This document shows positions 1 through 8,098 of a stretch of 64,000 nucleotides of DNA, piece by piece; the stretch's first letter is position 1; each line of letters begins with the position of its first letter. Both the position numbers and the translations under genes were made by a program. Origin of the DNA: CAYJFG01 sp964369405 (GTDB taxonomy: Bacteria > Bacillota > Clostridia > Oscillospirales > Acutalibacteraceae); assembly GCA_964369405.1 (NCBI GenBank), contig CAYJGB010000011.1, positions 1-64,000 on the forward strand. Reading direction: 5' to 3'. The notes beneath the pieces were generated by a model. The model was not told the origin of the DNA. It saw nothing but the letters and a program-made list of their open reading frames with translations, and searched no databases.

Positions 1-60
1 ACCTACTGTTGATGGACTACAGTTTATTTCCCTTGCTATAGCTCTATTTGAATATGGCAA
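1..60 (-). pseudogene. IS30-like transposase fragment, cut by the window edge
   Basis: Read on the minus strand this stretch encodes a helix-turn-helix of the kind found at the start of IS30-family transposases (YSNRAIAREINCSPSTVG). It is an inverted copy of 261-320, matching at about 53 of 60 positions by hand alignment. The rest of the gene would lie to the left, outside the window. Upstream on the same strand (61-100) the reading frame is not clearly preserved and no start is visible, so this is probably a broken copy. Whether an intact transposase continues beyond the edge cannot be seen. Confidence 0.6.
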
Positions 61-100
61 ATTGTAAAATGAAGTTGAACACCTAAAAATTTTTAAAAAA

Positions 101-480
101 TGTCCATAGTTGCTGGAAATCTGTTAGAATAAAGTTACCACACAACAAACTAACAGAAGGAGCCAAAAACTATGAACTATACTAATAGTACCACACAACG
201 AAAAAGAGGGCAACACCTAAGAAAAGAAGAAAGAGGAGCAATATTTCACATTTAAAGAAATTAGGTTATTCAAATAAAGCTACAGCAAGGGAATTAAACT
301 GTAGTCCATCAACAGTAGGTTATGAGTTAAAAAGAGTGTCAAAGATTGTGGATTGACTGAAAAAGCAAGTCCAATTTTAATAAAAGTCATTTGATGTATG
401 TGTAAGATATGCAAAGTTAAATCAGTTATTTCCGAGGAAAAAATGCTGATGTGGTAGAAACAGCAATGAGAGAATTAGAC
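101..480 (+). pseudogene. Decayed IS30-like transposase with 5' leader
   Basis: An ATG at 172 follows an AGGAG site and opens a reading frame of 27 residues with the RGQHLRKEERGAIF motif typical of IS30 transposase N-termini, ending in TAA near 255. After a frameshift the next frame continues with LKKLGYSNKATARELNCS and SPSTVGYELKR, then stops at TGA near 356. Short later pieces such as CVRYAKLNQLFP suggest further internal loss before about 480. The family is known for a DDE transposase with an N-terminal HTH; no catalytic part survives here. The leader 101-138 resembles 7516-7553, so the same element left two traces in this window. Confidence 0.65.
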
Positions 481-507
481 CGTATTTTCTCACTATAAAA
501 AAAAGCC

Positions 508-556
508 GAATTTGTGTTCTCCACTCGGGCTACGCCCTCGTTTCAAACACAAATTC
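508..556. repeat. Hairpin beside the IS relic
   Basis: Perfect 11-bp arms, GAATTTGTGTT at 508-518 and AACACAAATTC at 546-556, enclose a GC-rich loop that itself holds GGGC/GCCC around TAC (527-537). The loop is noticeably richer in GC than its surroundings. It could be a terminator or the end of a mobile element; its position just after the transposase remnants favours the latter. The rest of 557-800 is AT-rich with no gene that I recognise. Confidence 0.5.
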
Positions 557-800
557 GTTATACTGTTACTTTATACTAACTATTTTAAAAAGTGTTCAAT
601 TTGTTATTGAATTTACGACTATTAAATATTTTATAATTTTTAATCTATGTACTATTAGTTTTAGCTAAACTACATGTAGTCTCATTTTCTAAAACAATAT
701 CACACTTTTTTAGAATAATTCGTGCTAGTTCTAACTTTTAAATATCTTTGTATCACTTTCTTATTGTAAAACATAATGTTTGTAGCAACTTAAATTCAAA

Positions 801-2237
801 TTATACTGTTACAGTAATAAACTTAATAACAAATAAAATTGCAATAACAGCTGCAACTATATCTTTCTTTTTAAAGTTACCTGTGCAAACAGTAATAATT
901 GTGTACGCTATTGCACCAATACCAATACCGTTTGATATTGAATATGTAAGAGGCATAGCAATTAAAGCTAAGAATGCAGGAATTGCAGCTCTTGGGTCTT
1001 TCATATCTACTTTAGAGAATCCACGCATCATTAAAACACCAACATAAATTAATGCAGGAGCAGTCGCGCAAGCTGGAACTAAAGAAGCAAGGGGAGTTAA
1101 GAATAAGCATAAGAAGAAACAAATACTTACAACTAAGCTTGTTAAACCTGTTCTACCACCAACGCTAACACCAGCAGAAGATTCTACAAATGTAGTACAA
1201 GTTGATGTACCCATTGCAGCACCTGCTACAGTTGCTACAGAGTCACTTGTCATACATTTTGTTATGTTAATAGGGTCGCCGTTCTCATCTAACATATTAG
1301 CTTGTGCAGCTGTTCCATAAAGAGTTCCAATTGTATCAAACATATCAACAATACAAAAAGTAATGATTAGTAAAATTGCAGTTGTAACACCACCAATAAC
1401 TGGGCTTGTAAAAGCATTAGTCCAAGAGGTTGGATCAAAAGCTGCAAATAAACCTATAGCATTAAAGTCTGTAAATGCTTGTCCAACTTGATTCATATCA
1501 AAAGAAGGCATTGTACCCATTAATGGATAATAAGCAACTGTAATAGCTAAAATAGCAATTAACACTGAGCCTTTAACCTTAAATTTCTCTAATATGCCAA
1601 TAATAAATAATCCTAACAGAGCTAATATAGCTGGTAATACGGTGCGAATACCTTCTTCGCTAATAATTCCACCATGAATATCTACAAATTGAACCAAAAC
1701 ATAATCGTTATTTTGAATTATGCCTGAATTCATTAAGCCTATAAAAGCAATAAATAATCCAATACCCGCTGGAATTGCTTTTTTAAGACAATCAGGCAAA
1801 GATTTTGCCATTTTTTCTCTTACACCTGTAACAGAAAGAATTAAGAAAACAACACCAGAAACTAAAATAATAACTAGTCCAGCTCTGTAGCCATCTACTG
1901 GGTTTCCTCCTGCAATTATCTCAGGCAAAACGAAAGATACAAAGAAGAACGAGTTTAGTCCCATTCCACAGGCTTGAGCAAATGGCATTTTCGCATAAAA
2001 AGCCATTAAAAGAGTACCCACAACCGCTGCTATAATAGAAGCTATATAAACAGAGTTCCATATTTGCATAAATGCAGGGTCAGCATCAGGTGCTAAGTGG
2101 CTAAAACCTACTACTTGGTTTGGATTTGTTACAACGATGTATGCCATAGCAAAAAAGGTTGTAAGTCCTGCCATAATTTCGGTTTTTACAGTTGAGCCAC
2201 GCTCAGAAATTTTAAAAAACTTATCCAAAATCAACAC
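801..2237 (-). CDS. NCS2-family guanine/hypoxanthine (purine) permease
   Basis: The 478-residue product is a polytopic membrane protein of the AzgA/PbuG branch of NCS2 nucleobase transporters, expected to import guanine, hypoxanthine or adenine by proton symport. The N-terminus is characteristic (FFKISERGSTVKTEIMAG, then LTTFFAMAYIVVTNP), followed by a dozen or so hydrophobic segments and the family motif region around ESSAGVSVGGRTGL. Length matches the family. ATG at 2237 is preceded by AAGGAGTG. A promoter is visible at 2294-2321. It stands alone, facing away from hcp. I looked for a purine riboswitch in the leader and saw none. Which purine it carries cannot be decided from sequence alone. 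Confidence 0.9.
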   Translation of the reverse strand: MLILDKFFKISERGSTVKTEIMAGLTTFFAMAYIVVTNPNQVVGFSHLAPDADPAFMQIWNSVYIASIIAAVVGTLLMAFYAKMPFAQACGMGLNSFFFVSFVLPEIIAGGNPVDGYRAGLVIILVSGVVFLILSVTGVREKMAKSLPDCLKKAIPAGIGLFIAFIGLMNSGIIQNNDYVLVQFVDIHGGIISEEGIRTVLPAILALLGLFIIGILEKFKVKGSVLIAILAITVAYYPLMGTMPSFDMNQVGQAFTDFNAIGLFAAFDPTSWTNAFTSPVIGGVTTAILLIITFCIVDMFDTIGTLYGTAAQANMLDENGDPINITKCMTSDSVATVAGAAMGTSTCTTFVESSAGVSVGGRTGLTSLVVSICFFLCLFLTPLASLVPACATAPALIYVGVLMMRGFSKVDMKDPRAAIPAFLALIAMPLTYSISNGIGIGAIAYTIITVCTGNFKKKDIVAAVIAILFVIKFITVTV

Positions 2238-2293
2238 TCCTTAAAATTTATTGTTCTGCTAAATAACCTTAACAAAACTTTTTAACAAATAGT

Positions 2294-2321
2294 AGTATAC
2301 ACTAATTTCGTTAAAAAGCAA
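2294..2321 (-). promoter_or_regulatory. Sigma-A-type promoter of the purine permease
   Basis: On the minus strand TTGCTT (2321-2316) and TATACT (2299-2294) are separated by 16 bases, about 60 bases upstream of the permease start. The boxes fit a vegetative promoter; no operator or riboswitch was recognised between it and the gene. Confidence 0.5.
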
Positions 2322-2720
2322 TATCAAATTCATAATTTGTACATATTTATACTAATTTTTTTCTTTTTTATAAAAAAATTACCAAAAATCATTTACATAT
2401 TATGTCAGTAACAAACAAAAAACGACAATATTCAATTTTATATAATTAAAATATTAAACAGTCAAAAAATAAATTAAAAACAGTATTAAAATTGTTAACA
2501 ACTGCACAAGTACAAGATGTAATATACAGTTAAAATAGTTTACTTGATGACTTAATTGTATGATTAAACTTTATTGTATAACAATCATAAAAGTAAAACA
2601 CTATCTAGTAAGTGCGATAAGTTATACTAACTTCTTGATTGTTTTTTTATAGCTTTAAGTATTATTTTTCTTTTTCACTTTTAGTATCTACAAAGCCATA
2701 AAAACCTCGTAATATGCGAG
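2322..2720. other. AT-rich stretch without a gene
   Basis: Very AT-rich sequence between the permease promoter and the Fn3 fossil. I see no open frame with a ribosome site, no RNA gene and no convincing repeat. Confidence 0.5.
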
Positions 2721-2858
2721 TTAATTATTCCTAGGGTTACCCCATAAAATTGTTGCTGTTGTATCTGTGTTTTCAAATAAAACTAAGTTTTTTATATTAC
2801 TCGGTGGAGAAACTACTTTAGTAGTAGTACAAAAATTACTATTGTCATTAGTTGATTT
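2721..2858 (-). pseudogene. Fossil fibronectin type III fragment
   Basis: The minus strand is open for 45 codons and reads TTTKVVSPPSNIKNLVLF followed by ENTDTTATILWGNPRNN and a stop. The pattern of PPSN, NLxxF, a TDTTATLxW core and a short Pro-containing turn is that of the first strands of a fibronectin type III domain, common in secreted cell-wall or glycan-active proteins of Clostridia. There is no start codon, an in-frame stop lies upstream at 2859-2861, and the domain is cut after its first strands. It is best read as the remnant of a larger lost surface-protein gene. Chance similarity of a short open frame is possible but the motif order is persuasive. Confidence 0.5.
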
Positions 2859-2934
2859 TTATAAGAAAATTATTTAATTATATTGTATAATTATAAGTTA
2901 AAAGTTTAAAATAATTTAAAAGGAGGAATTTTAT

Positions 2935-4536
2935 ATGGAAAATATGTTCTGTTTTCAATGTCAGCAAACTGCACACAATGTTGCTTGTGAAGGTAAAAAC
3001 GGTGTATGTGGTAAGAAATACGACAACGCAAATTTACAAGATGAATTAACAGGAGCTTTAATACAACTAGGATTAATTTTAAAAGATACTAATAAAACAT
3101 CTAAAAACACTGCGAAAATTGTAATCGAAAGCCTTTTTTCAACAGTTACAAATGTAAACTTTAATAATAATGCAATTGAAAGACTTATAAACCTAATTAA
3201 TCAAGAAATAACATTTACTATGTCTAGTTTAAAAAACTGTAATCAAATTAATGAAAAATATAAGAGTTTTGATGTATCTGAAATTTGGACTGATAATGAG
3301 GATATTCGATGTCTTAAATCATTAATACTATTTGGAATACGTGGTATGGCTGCTTATGCTCATCATGCTTTGGTACTAGGCTATGAAGATGAAAAGATAT
3401 ATCGATTTTTTTACAAGGCTTTATACTTTTTAGGAAGCGAATATAACATTGACACGCTTTTACCAGTCGTTCTTGAGGTTGGTGAGTACAATTTAAAATG
3501 CATGGAACTTTTAGATAAAGCAAATACAGAAAGCTATGGTACTCCTGTTCCAACAACTGTACCATTAAAAATTGAAAAAGGTCCTTTTATCGTTGTAAGT
3601 GGTCATGATTTACTCGATTTAAAATTACTTTTAGACCAAACTAAGGGTAAAGGCATTAATATTTATACTCACAGTGAAATGTTGCCTGCACACGCATATC
3701 CAAAACTTAAAGAATATCCACACTTGAAAGGAAATTTTGGTACTGCTTGGCAAAGTCAACAAAGTGAATTTCATAATATCCCTGCACCAATTTTGTTTAC
3801 TACAAATTGTCTTATGCCTGTAAGAGAAAGTTACAAAGATAGAGTTTTTACAACCTCAGTTGTTTCATATCCTGAATTAGTCCATATAGATGAAGATAAA
3901 GATTTTACCCCTGTAATAAATAAAGCGATTGAATGTGGTGGTTATGACGAAGATAAAGAAATGACAGGTATTAATGAAGGAACTACTGTTACAACTGGAT
4001 TTGGTCATGGAACTGTATTATCTGTAGCAGATAAAGTAGTTGATTTAGTAAAATGTGGAAAAATAAAGCACTTTTTCCTAGTGGGTGGCTGTGATGGAGC
4101 AGCACCTGGTAGAAGTTATTATACTCAATTTGTTAAACAGGCTCCTAAAGAAAGTATTATTTTGACGCTAGCTTGTGGTAAGTATCGTTTTAATGACTTG
4201 GATTTAGGTGACATAGATGGTCTTCCACGCATTATGGATATGGGGCAGTGCAACGATGCATACTCCGCAATTAAAGTAGCCACTGCACTTGCTCAAGCAT
4301 TTGAATGTTCAGTAAACGAACTTCCATTGACAATGATTTTATCTTGGTATGAACAAAAAGCAGTAGCAATATTATTAACATTACTACACTTGGATATAAA
4401 AAATATATTTTTAGGTCCAACATTACCTGCGTTTATTTCTTCTAATATTCTTAATGTATTAGTAGAAAAATATAACATCGCCCCAATTAGCACACCTGAA
4501 AAAGATTTATGTAAAATTGAACAAGTGAAAGATTGA
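2935..4536 (+). CDS. hcp: Hybrid cluster protein (hydroxylamine reductase)
   Basis: A 533-residue Hcp/prismane protein. The N-terminus carries Cys6, Cys9, Cys18 and Cys25, the ligand set of the proximal Fe-S cluster; later cysteines in NCLMPVRES, GGCDGAAPGR, LACGKYRFND and GQCND, together with GFGHGTV, match the hybrid Fe-S-O cluster region. The family reduces hydroxylamine in vitro and handles NO and nitrosative stress in anaerobes; it acts in the cytoplasm. ATG at 2935 follows AAAGGAGGAATTTT. A TATAAT-like box lies at 2886-2891, but I see no good -35 and no clear regulator site. The long hairpin at 4621-4672 probably ends it. No hcr partner is adjacent, which is usual in clostridia. Confidence 0.95.
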   Translation: MENMFCFQCQQTAHNVACEGKNGVCGKKYDNANLQDELTGALIQLGLILKDTNKTSKNTAKIVIESLFSTVTNVNFNNNAIERLINLINQEITFTMSSLKNCNQINEKYKSFDVSEIWTDNEDIRCLKSLILFGIRGMAAYAHHALVLGYEDEKIYRFFYKALYFLGSEYNIDTLLPVVLEVGEYNLKCMELLDKANTESYGTPVPTTVPLKIEKGPFIVVSGHDLLDLKLLLDQTKGKGINIYTHSEMLPAHAYPKLKEYPHLKGNFGTAWQSQQSEFHNIPAPILFTTNCLMPVRESYKDRVFTTSVVSYPELVHIDEDKDFTPVINKAIECGGYDEDKEMTGINEGTTVTTGFGHGTVLSVADKVVDLVKCGKIKHFFLVGGCDGAAPGRSYYTQFVKQAPKESIILTLACGKYRFNDLDLGDIDGLPRIMDMGQCNDAYSAIKVATALAQAFECSVNELPLTMILSWYEQKAVAILLTLLHLDIKNIFLGPTLPAFISSNILNVLVEKYNIAPISTPEKDLCKIEQVKD

Positions 4537-4620
4537 CTTTTTACAAATCTCAGATATAAAAACAGAGATAGATATTATTAAAAATTATAATAAAAAATAT
4601 AATGTAGTTATATATTTTTA

Positions 4621-4680
4621 GGGTAGCACTATTTTTATGTCGATTTGTTCGACTAATGCAATAATGCTACCCATATATTT
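4621..4680. terminator. Large bidirectional terminator hairpin
   Basis: Arms of 13 bases (GGGTAGCACTATT and AATAATGCTACCC) pair with one mismatch and enclose a second short stem GTCGA/TCGAC. A-rich and T-rich flanks lie on both sides, so it can serve both hcp and the convergent gene at 4825-5241. Its 52-base two-tier shape is longer than an ordinary terminator. Confidence 0.6.
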
Positions 4681-4824
4681 TAATTCTAAAACTATATAAT
4701 ATTATTTAATTTAATTATATTTTAACGAATGCTCCGTATCTTATATTGATATCTTTTCATATCTTTGAGACATTACAGGTTATATCGTATTACTGCATAT
4801 GTATCATGATTTTATTTTCTATAT

Positions 4825-5241
4825 TCATTTCTTTATTTGGAAACAAATAAATCCGGCAACCAATATTAAACCACCTACAATCATTAATGAAGTTTGATAT
4901 ATAGATGATGTGCCAGCAATATCAAAAATTCCACGAAGCATAGAACTTAACAGTAAGCAGACAACACCAGTATGATAAAGGTGAGTGGCTAAAAAATATG
5001 TTTGTACTTTTCTTTTAAACATCATAGATACTATAGCAGGTATCGCTCCTAAAACAAGCGGATATAAGAACAGAAAAGTCATATGTGGAGAAGTTACACC
5101 ATGAGAAAACAAAGAATAAATATAAGAGAATATTCCACAAAATATTGTACATATAGCATAAGGAATAATCCTTTTTTTAACATAGAAATCTCTCATTAAT
5201 TTGTCCATATTTAAATTGTTATCCAATGTATACAATATCAC
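4825..5241 (-). CDS. Small integral membrane protein, unknown function
   Basis: A 138-residue protein with about four hydrophobic segments and no family I recognise. The GTG at 5241 lies inside the end of the preceding gene and is preceded by AAAGGAG at a normal distance, so the two genes overlap by 23 bases and are probably translationally coupled; the alternative ATG at 5208 (MDKLMRDF) has no comparable site. The coupling to a GT2-GtrA protein suggests a role in envelope glycan or polyprenyl-sugar handling, but that is inference from position. It lacks catalytic-looking motifs. Confidence 0.75.
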   Translation of the reverse strand: MILYTLDNNLNMDKLMRDFYVKKRIIPYAICTIFCGIFSYIYSLFSHGVTSPHMTFLFLYPLVLGAIPAIVSMMFKRKVQTYFLATHLYHTGVVCLLLSSMLRGIFDIAGTSSIYQTSLMIVGGLILVAGFICFQIKK

Positions 5242-7240
5242 TCACACTCCTTTCTTTTATATCCCTACCATTAGTCGTTGGATTGTTTACAAGCTCTCCC
5301 ATAAACACCATAGTAGAAGAACCTCCACCATCTAAATTATATGCAACTTCACAGTCATATCCACTTAAAACTATAGCCATTTCCTCAATAGATAAACCTT
5401 CACTAATGTTTGTTCTACCATCGGCAACCATAAAAATATAGTGGTTCTCTTCTATCATCGCAATTGCTGTTCTAGGGTTACTTGGGTCTTCACCGTCCAC
5501 TTCACTATTTTCATCAACTAAAATTTCTCCGTTAGAAATAAGTCCTGGTCCAAATGAGAAAATTTGAACAGCTCCATTTTCTTCTAATTCATTTGCAGAA
5601 ACATTTGCTTCGTTAATTATATCCATACTACCGTTTTCATAAATTACTAAATCTTCATTCCCACCTTCAGTAGCGATTTCACGATACAAATAACCGTTTC
5701 GCATAACATATCCATAATCTCTAAATCCATAGAAGTCGCCGTTTATTGAGAGAATTGCATTATTTTCTTCAGCTATTTCAGAAGTTTTCGATTTAAGATT
5801 AGTTCCAAAAGAATTTTCGGCTAAACCTGTATTCAAATATGAACTGTCGCTTATAATTATTTCTGCTATATAAATATCTGTGTCATATTTTCTTATAGTT
5901 TCAATTGAAATCTGAATATTTTCATCAGTGTAGCTATTTTCAGTAATGATAGGTTCAATTGGTATTTCACTATCTTCACTTTCAGAAAAATCTTCTTTAG
6001 AAATTTCGTTATCTATGCTTTCGTCTATACTTTCTTTACTTGTTTCTTCTTCACTAGATATAGTATTTTCGTTTATATTAACATCATCTAATAACACAAC
6101 TCCTTGAGGGATTACAAATCTCTGAAGGAGAGAAAACGATATAAAAAACACTAAAATTAACGCTGTACAAGATTTCCATATTTTAGATGCTTTGCGTGCA
6201 TTTATTATTTTTGTAAAAACCCAATTTTTTTGAATACTATAACCAAACATAAATAGGAGTGTGTCAACAATAAATTTAGCAAGAACAGCGCTTGTAATAA
6301 TCATTGACATTCCAGCCGTTCCAATAGCACTTAATATCATTATTATTATGAACAGCAAAGTGTACTTTGTTGCGCTTTTTATTAAGTTTTTCTTTAATCT
6401 AAAAACAGAGTTTTTGTTTATACAATAATTTATAACTCCTGACGATAATCGTGCAACAACTGAGGCGATAATTATATTTTCTGTAGTGTTAAATGGCAAA
6501 ATTAATAACATCAAATAAAATATTAGTACATCAACTAAAAAACTAACTAAAGAGCTTGCTAAAAATTTCAACGGGCGATTGTATATTAAAAAAGAATCCT
6601 TAATTGGCATAAAATGTGAGCCTTTATTTTCATCAAAATAAATAGTTTGAATTGAAACACTTACAACTGTATACTGCTCAACTGCCTCCGTTAAAAAGTT
6701 GTATTCATATTCATATCTTGAACCATGAACACTTAGTGCCATATCCACCATATTTGCTGGCACTCCACGAAGTCCTGTTTGCGTGTCTTTGCACTCAGTC
6801 CCTGTGCTTATTTTAAAAACAAAACTTGTTATTTTATTTCCAATGTAACTTTTAATTGGAACATTACATCTATCAAATTTACGAGTTCCTATTATTAGAG
6901 AATTATTGTTGTTTTTTAGTGCATCGTAGATTTTAACAACATCCAAAACATCATGTTGATTATCTGCATCAACTGTAATTATTCCATCTTCTATATTGAA
7001 GTTCTCTTTTGCTAATTTAAAACCTGTTTTTAAAGCTGCTCCTTTACCTTTGTTCATAGAGTGAACCACTAAAGTACACTCCATCAATTTAACTTCTTGA
7101 AATAAATACTTATACTCTGCTCCACTTCCATCATCAACTACAATTATATTAGAAAAACTATTTTCTTTTAATTTTTTAATTAACTTTATCAGTGAGTTAC
7201 TTGGTTTGTATGCCGGTATTAATATTATACTATTTCTCAT
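5219..7240 (-). CDS. GT2 glycosyltransferase-GtrA-phosphodiester glycosidase fusion
   Basis: A 673-residue protein in three parts. Residues 1-215 form a family-2 glycosyltransferase of the dolichol-phosphate mannosyltransferase type, with VVDDGSG (34-40) and the metal-binding DAD (91-93). Residues 225-345 hold four membrane helices of the GtrA type, which in related systems move polyprenyl-linked sugars. After another helix (357-373) and an acidic Ser/Glu linker (about 390-440), residues 480-673 form a NAGPA-type phosphodiester glycosidase with SINGDFYG (498-505), NPRTAI (589-594) and NLDGGGSSTM (635-644). The last part should lie outside the membrane. Known families suggest addition of a sugar to a lipid carrier at one end and removal of sugar-phosphodiester at the other. 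Joining all three in one chain is unusual. ATG at 7240. No other polysaccharide genes adjoin. Confidence 0.85.
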   Translation of the reverse strand: MRNSIILIPAYKPSNSLIKLIKKLKENSFSNIIVVDDGSGAEYKYLFQEVKLMECTLVVHSMNKGKGAALKTGFKLAKENFNIEDGIITVDADNQHDVLDVVKIYDALKNNNNSLIIGTRKFDRCNVPIKSYIGNKITSFVFKISTGTECKDTQTGLRGVPANMVDMALSVHGSRYEYEYNFLTEAVEQYTVVSVSIQTIYFDENKGSHFMPIKDSFLIYNRPLKFLASSLVSFLVDVLIFYLMLLILPFNTTENIIIASVVARLSSGVINYCINKNSVFRLKKNLIKSATKYTLLFIIIMILSAIGTAGMSMIITSAVLAKFIVDTLLFMFGYSIQKNWVFTKIINARKASKIWKSCTALILVFFISFSLLQRFVIPQGVVLLDDVNINENTISSEEETSKESIDESIDNEISKEDFSESEDSEIPIEPIITENSYTDENIQISIETIRKYDTDIYIAEIIISDSSYLNTGLAENSFGTNLKSKTSEIAEENNAILSINGDFYGFRDYGYVMRNGYLYREIATEGGNEDLVIYENGSMDIINEANVSANELEENGAVQIFSFGPGLISNGEILVDENSEVDGEDPSNPRTAIAMIEENHYIFMVADGRTNISEGLSIEEMAIVLSGYDCEVAYNLDGGGSSTMVFMGELVNNPTTNGRDIKERSVSDIVYIG

Positions 7241-7515
7241 GCGTGTTCATCCCTTATTATATAACTTAGTAGCCTTTATTATAGATTACTATATTACCCT
7301 TAAACTAACTTTAAATTTAAAATATAGTATATATAATTGATAATTCAAAGAAATTTTAAAGTGTTTATTCTTAGTATTTATCTTTCTAAGTTAAATTTTA
7401 ATGTTTTACTACTGATTGAAACTTAGTTGATAGTAATACGAATATTAAATAATCTGCTAATCAAGCACTACTTTGAAATATTGCTTAATATAAATATAAA
7501 AGTTAACATAAAAAA
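7241..7515. other. Intergenic stretch with no gene seen
   Basis: AT-rich leader of the fusion gene. No coding frame, RNA gene or clear promoter pair was recognised. Confidence 0.4.
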
Positions 7516-7590
7516 TGTTCATAGAAAATGAAAATCTGTTAGTATAAAGTTACATCAACACTAATAGATTTTCACTAACTATGAACTAAT
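7516..7590 (+). repeat. Trace of the IS30-like element's 5' end
   Basis: 7516-7553 matches 101-138 closely: TGTYCATAG, then AAATCTGTTAG, one variable base, and ATAAAGTTAC, followed in both places by an AACTATGAACT block around the transposase start. No transposase coding follows. This is either the scar of a decayed insertion or a target-derived sequence carried by both copies. Confidence 0.55.
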
Positions 7591-7678
7591 TAATTATACA
7601 AAGAATATAAAAGAGCTACATTTTACATGTTTAAAATATGTAATATTAGCTGAAAAAACACGTCACAATTTTTTACAT

Positions 7679-8029
7679 CTAGTCTTCATAAGAATCTAAA
7701 TTATGATTAGTATTTAACGCTCTGTCCATCATTTCTTTATACTCTTTTTCTTCTCTTTTTTTATTTCTAATATAAAATATTAATTTCAATATACTACCAA
7801 CTGATAATGGTATTGCAAAAACTAACAATGGTAAAAAATCAAAATATATGCTTCCTCCAATTACAGCAAACGTTATGACAAAAGTTATAATAACCGATAT
7901 TAGTGACACTTCTTTGGGCAGATGTTTTCTTCTTTCTTTTTCCATATCCCATTCATAAGCTTTTTCAAGCATTGTAAATTTTGTCCCAGCATATGGATTG
8001 TCATTTTTATCTTTATAATTATTATCCAA
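7679..8029 (-). CDS. Small two-helix membrane protein, unknown function
   Basis: About 116 residues: a charged N-terminus beginning DNNYKDKNDNPYAG, two hydrophobic helices (roughly residues 45-65 and 68-85) and a charged tail rich in Lys/Glu. I prefer the TTG at 8029, because AGGAGG lies eight bases before it; the GTG at 8038 overlaps that site and so is too close. It sits directly after ftsH on the same strand, beyond a terminator hairpin at 8057-8091, so it may be partly read through from ftsH. No known domain is evident and no function is proposed. Confidence 0.7.
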   Translation of the reverse strand: MDNNYKDKNDNPYAGTKFTMLEKAYEWDMEKERRKHLPKEVSLISVIITFVITFAVIGGSIYFDFLPLLVFAIPLSVGSILKLIFYIRNKKREEKEYKEMMDRALNTNHNLDSYED

Positions 8030-8056
8030 AAAGTTCACCTCCTAAAATTATATCAA

Positions 8057-8093
8057 AAACTGCTAATAAACTATTTGTCTATTAGCAGTTTAA
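8057..8093 (-). terminator. Terminator after ftsH
   Basis: AAACTGCTAAT and ATTAGCAGTTT pair perfectly around a short AT-rich loop, six bases beyond the ftsH stop codon, and are followed on the minus strand by a T-rich run. It probably ends the rnj-ftsH transcript. Confidence 0.75.
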
Positions 8094-8098
8094 TTATT

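Noticed and set aside
2238..2340. Possible purine riboswitch in the permease leader
   Set aside because: No paired P1 with the conserved core sequences of the purine aptamer could be found on the minus strand.
2731..2818. CCTAGGGTT and GGAGAAAC blocks resembling pieces of a guanidine-I (ykkC) riboswitch upstream of hcp
   Set aside because: The order and spacing do not fit the motif, the GGTCCGAGAG element is absent, and the minus strand here reads as an Fn3 fragment.
4621..4672. Two-tier hairpin after hcp as a MITE or small RNA gene
   Set aside because: No target duplication or second copy is visible in the window and its convergent position is enough to explain it as a terminator.
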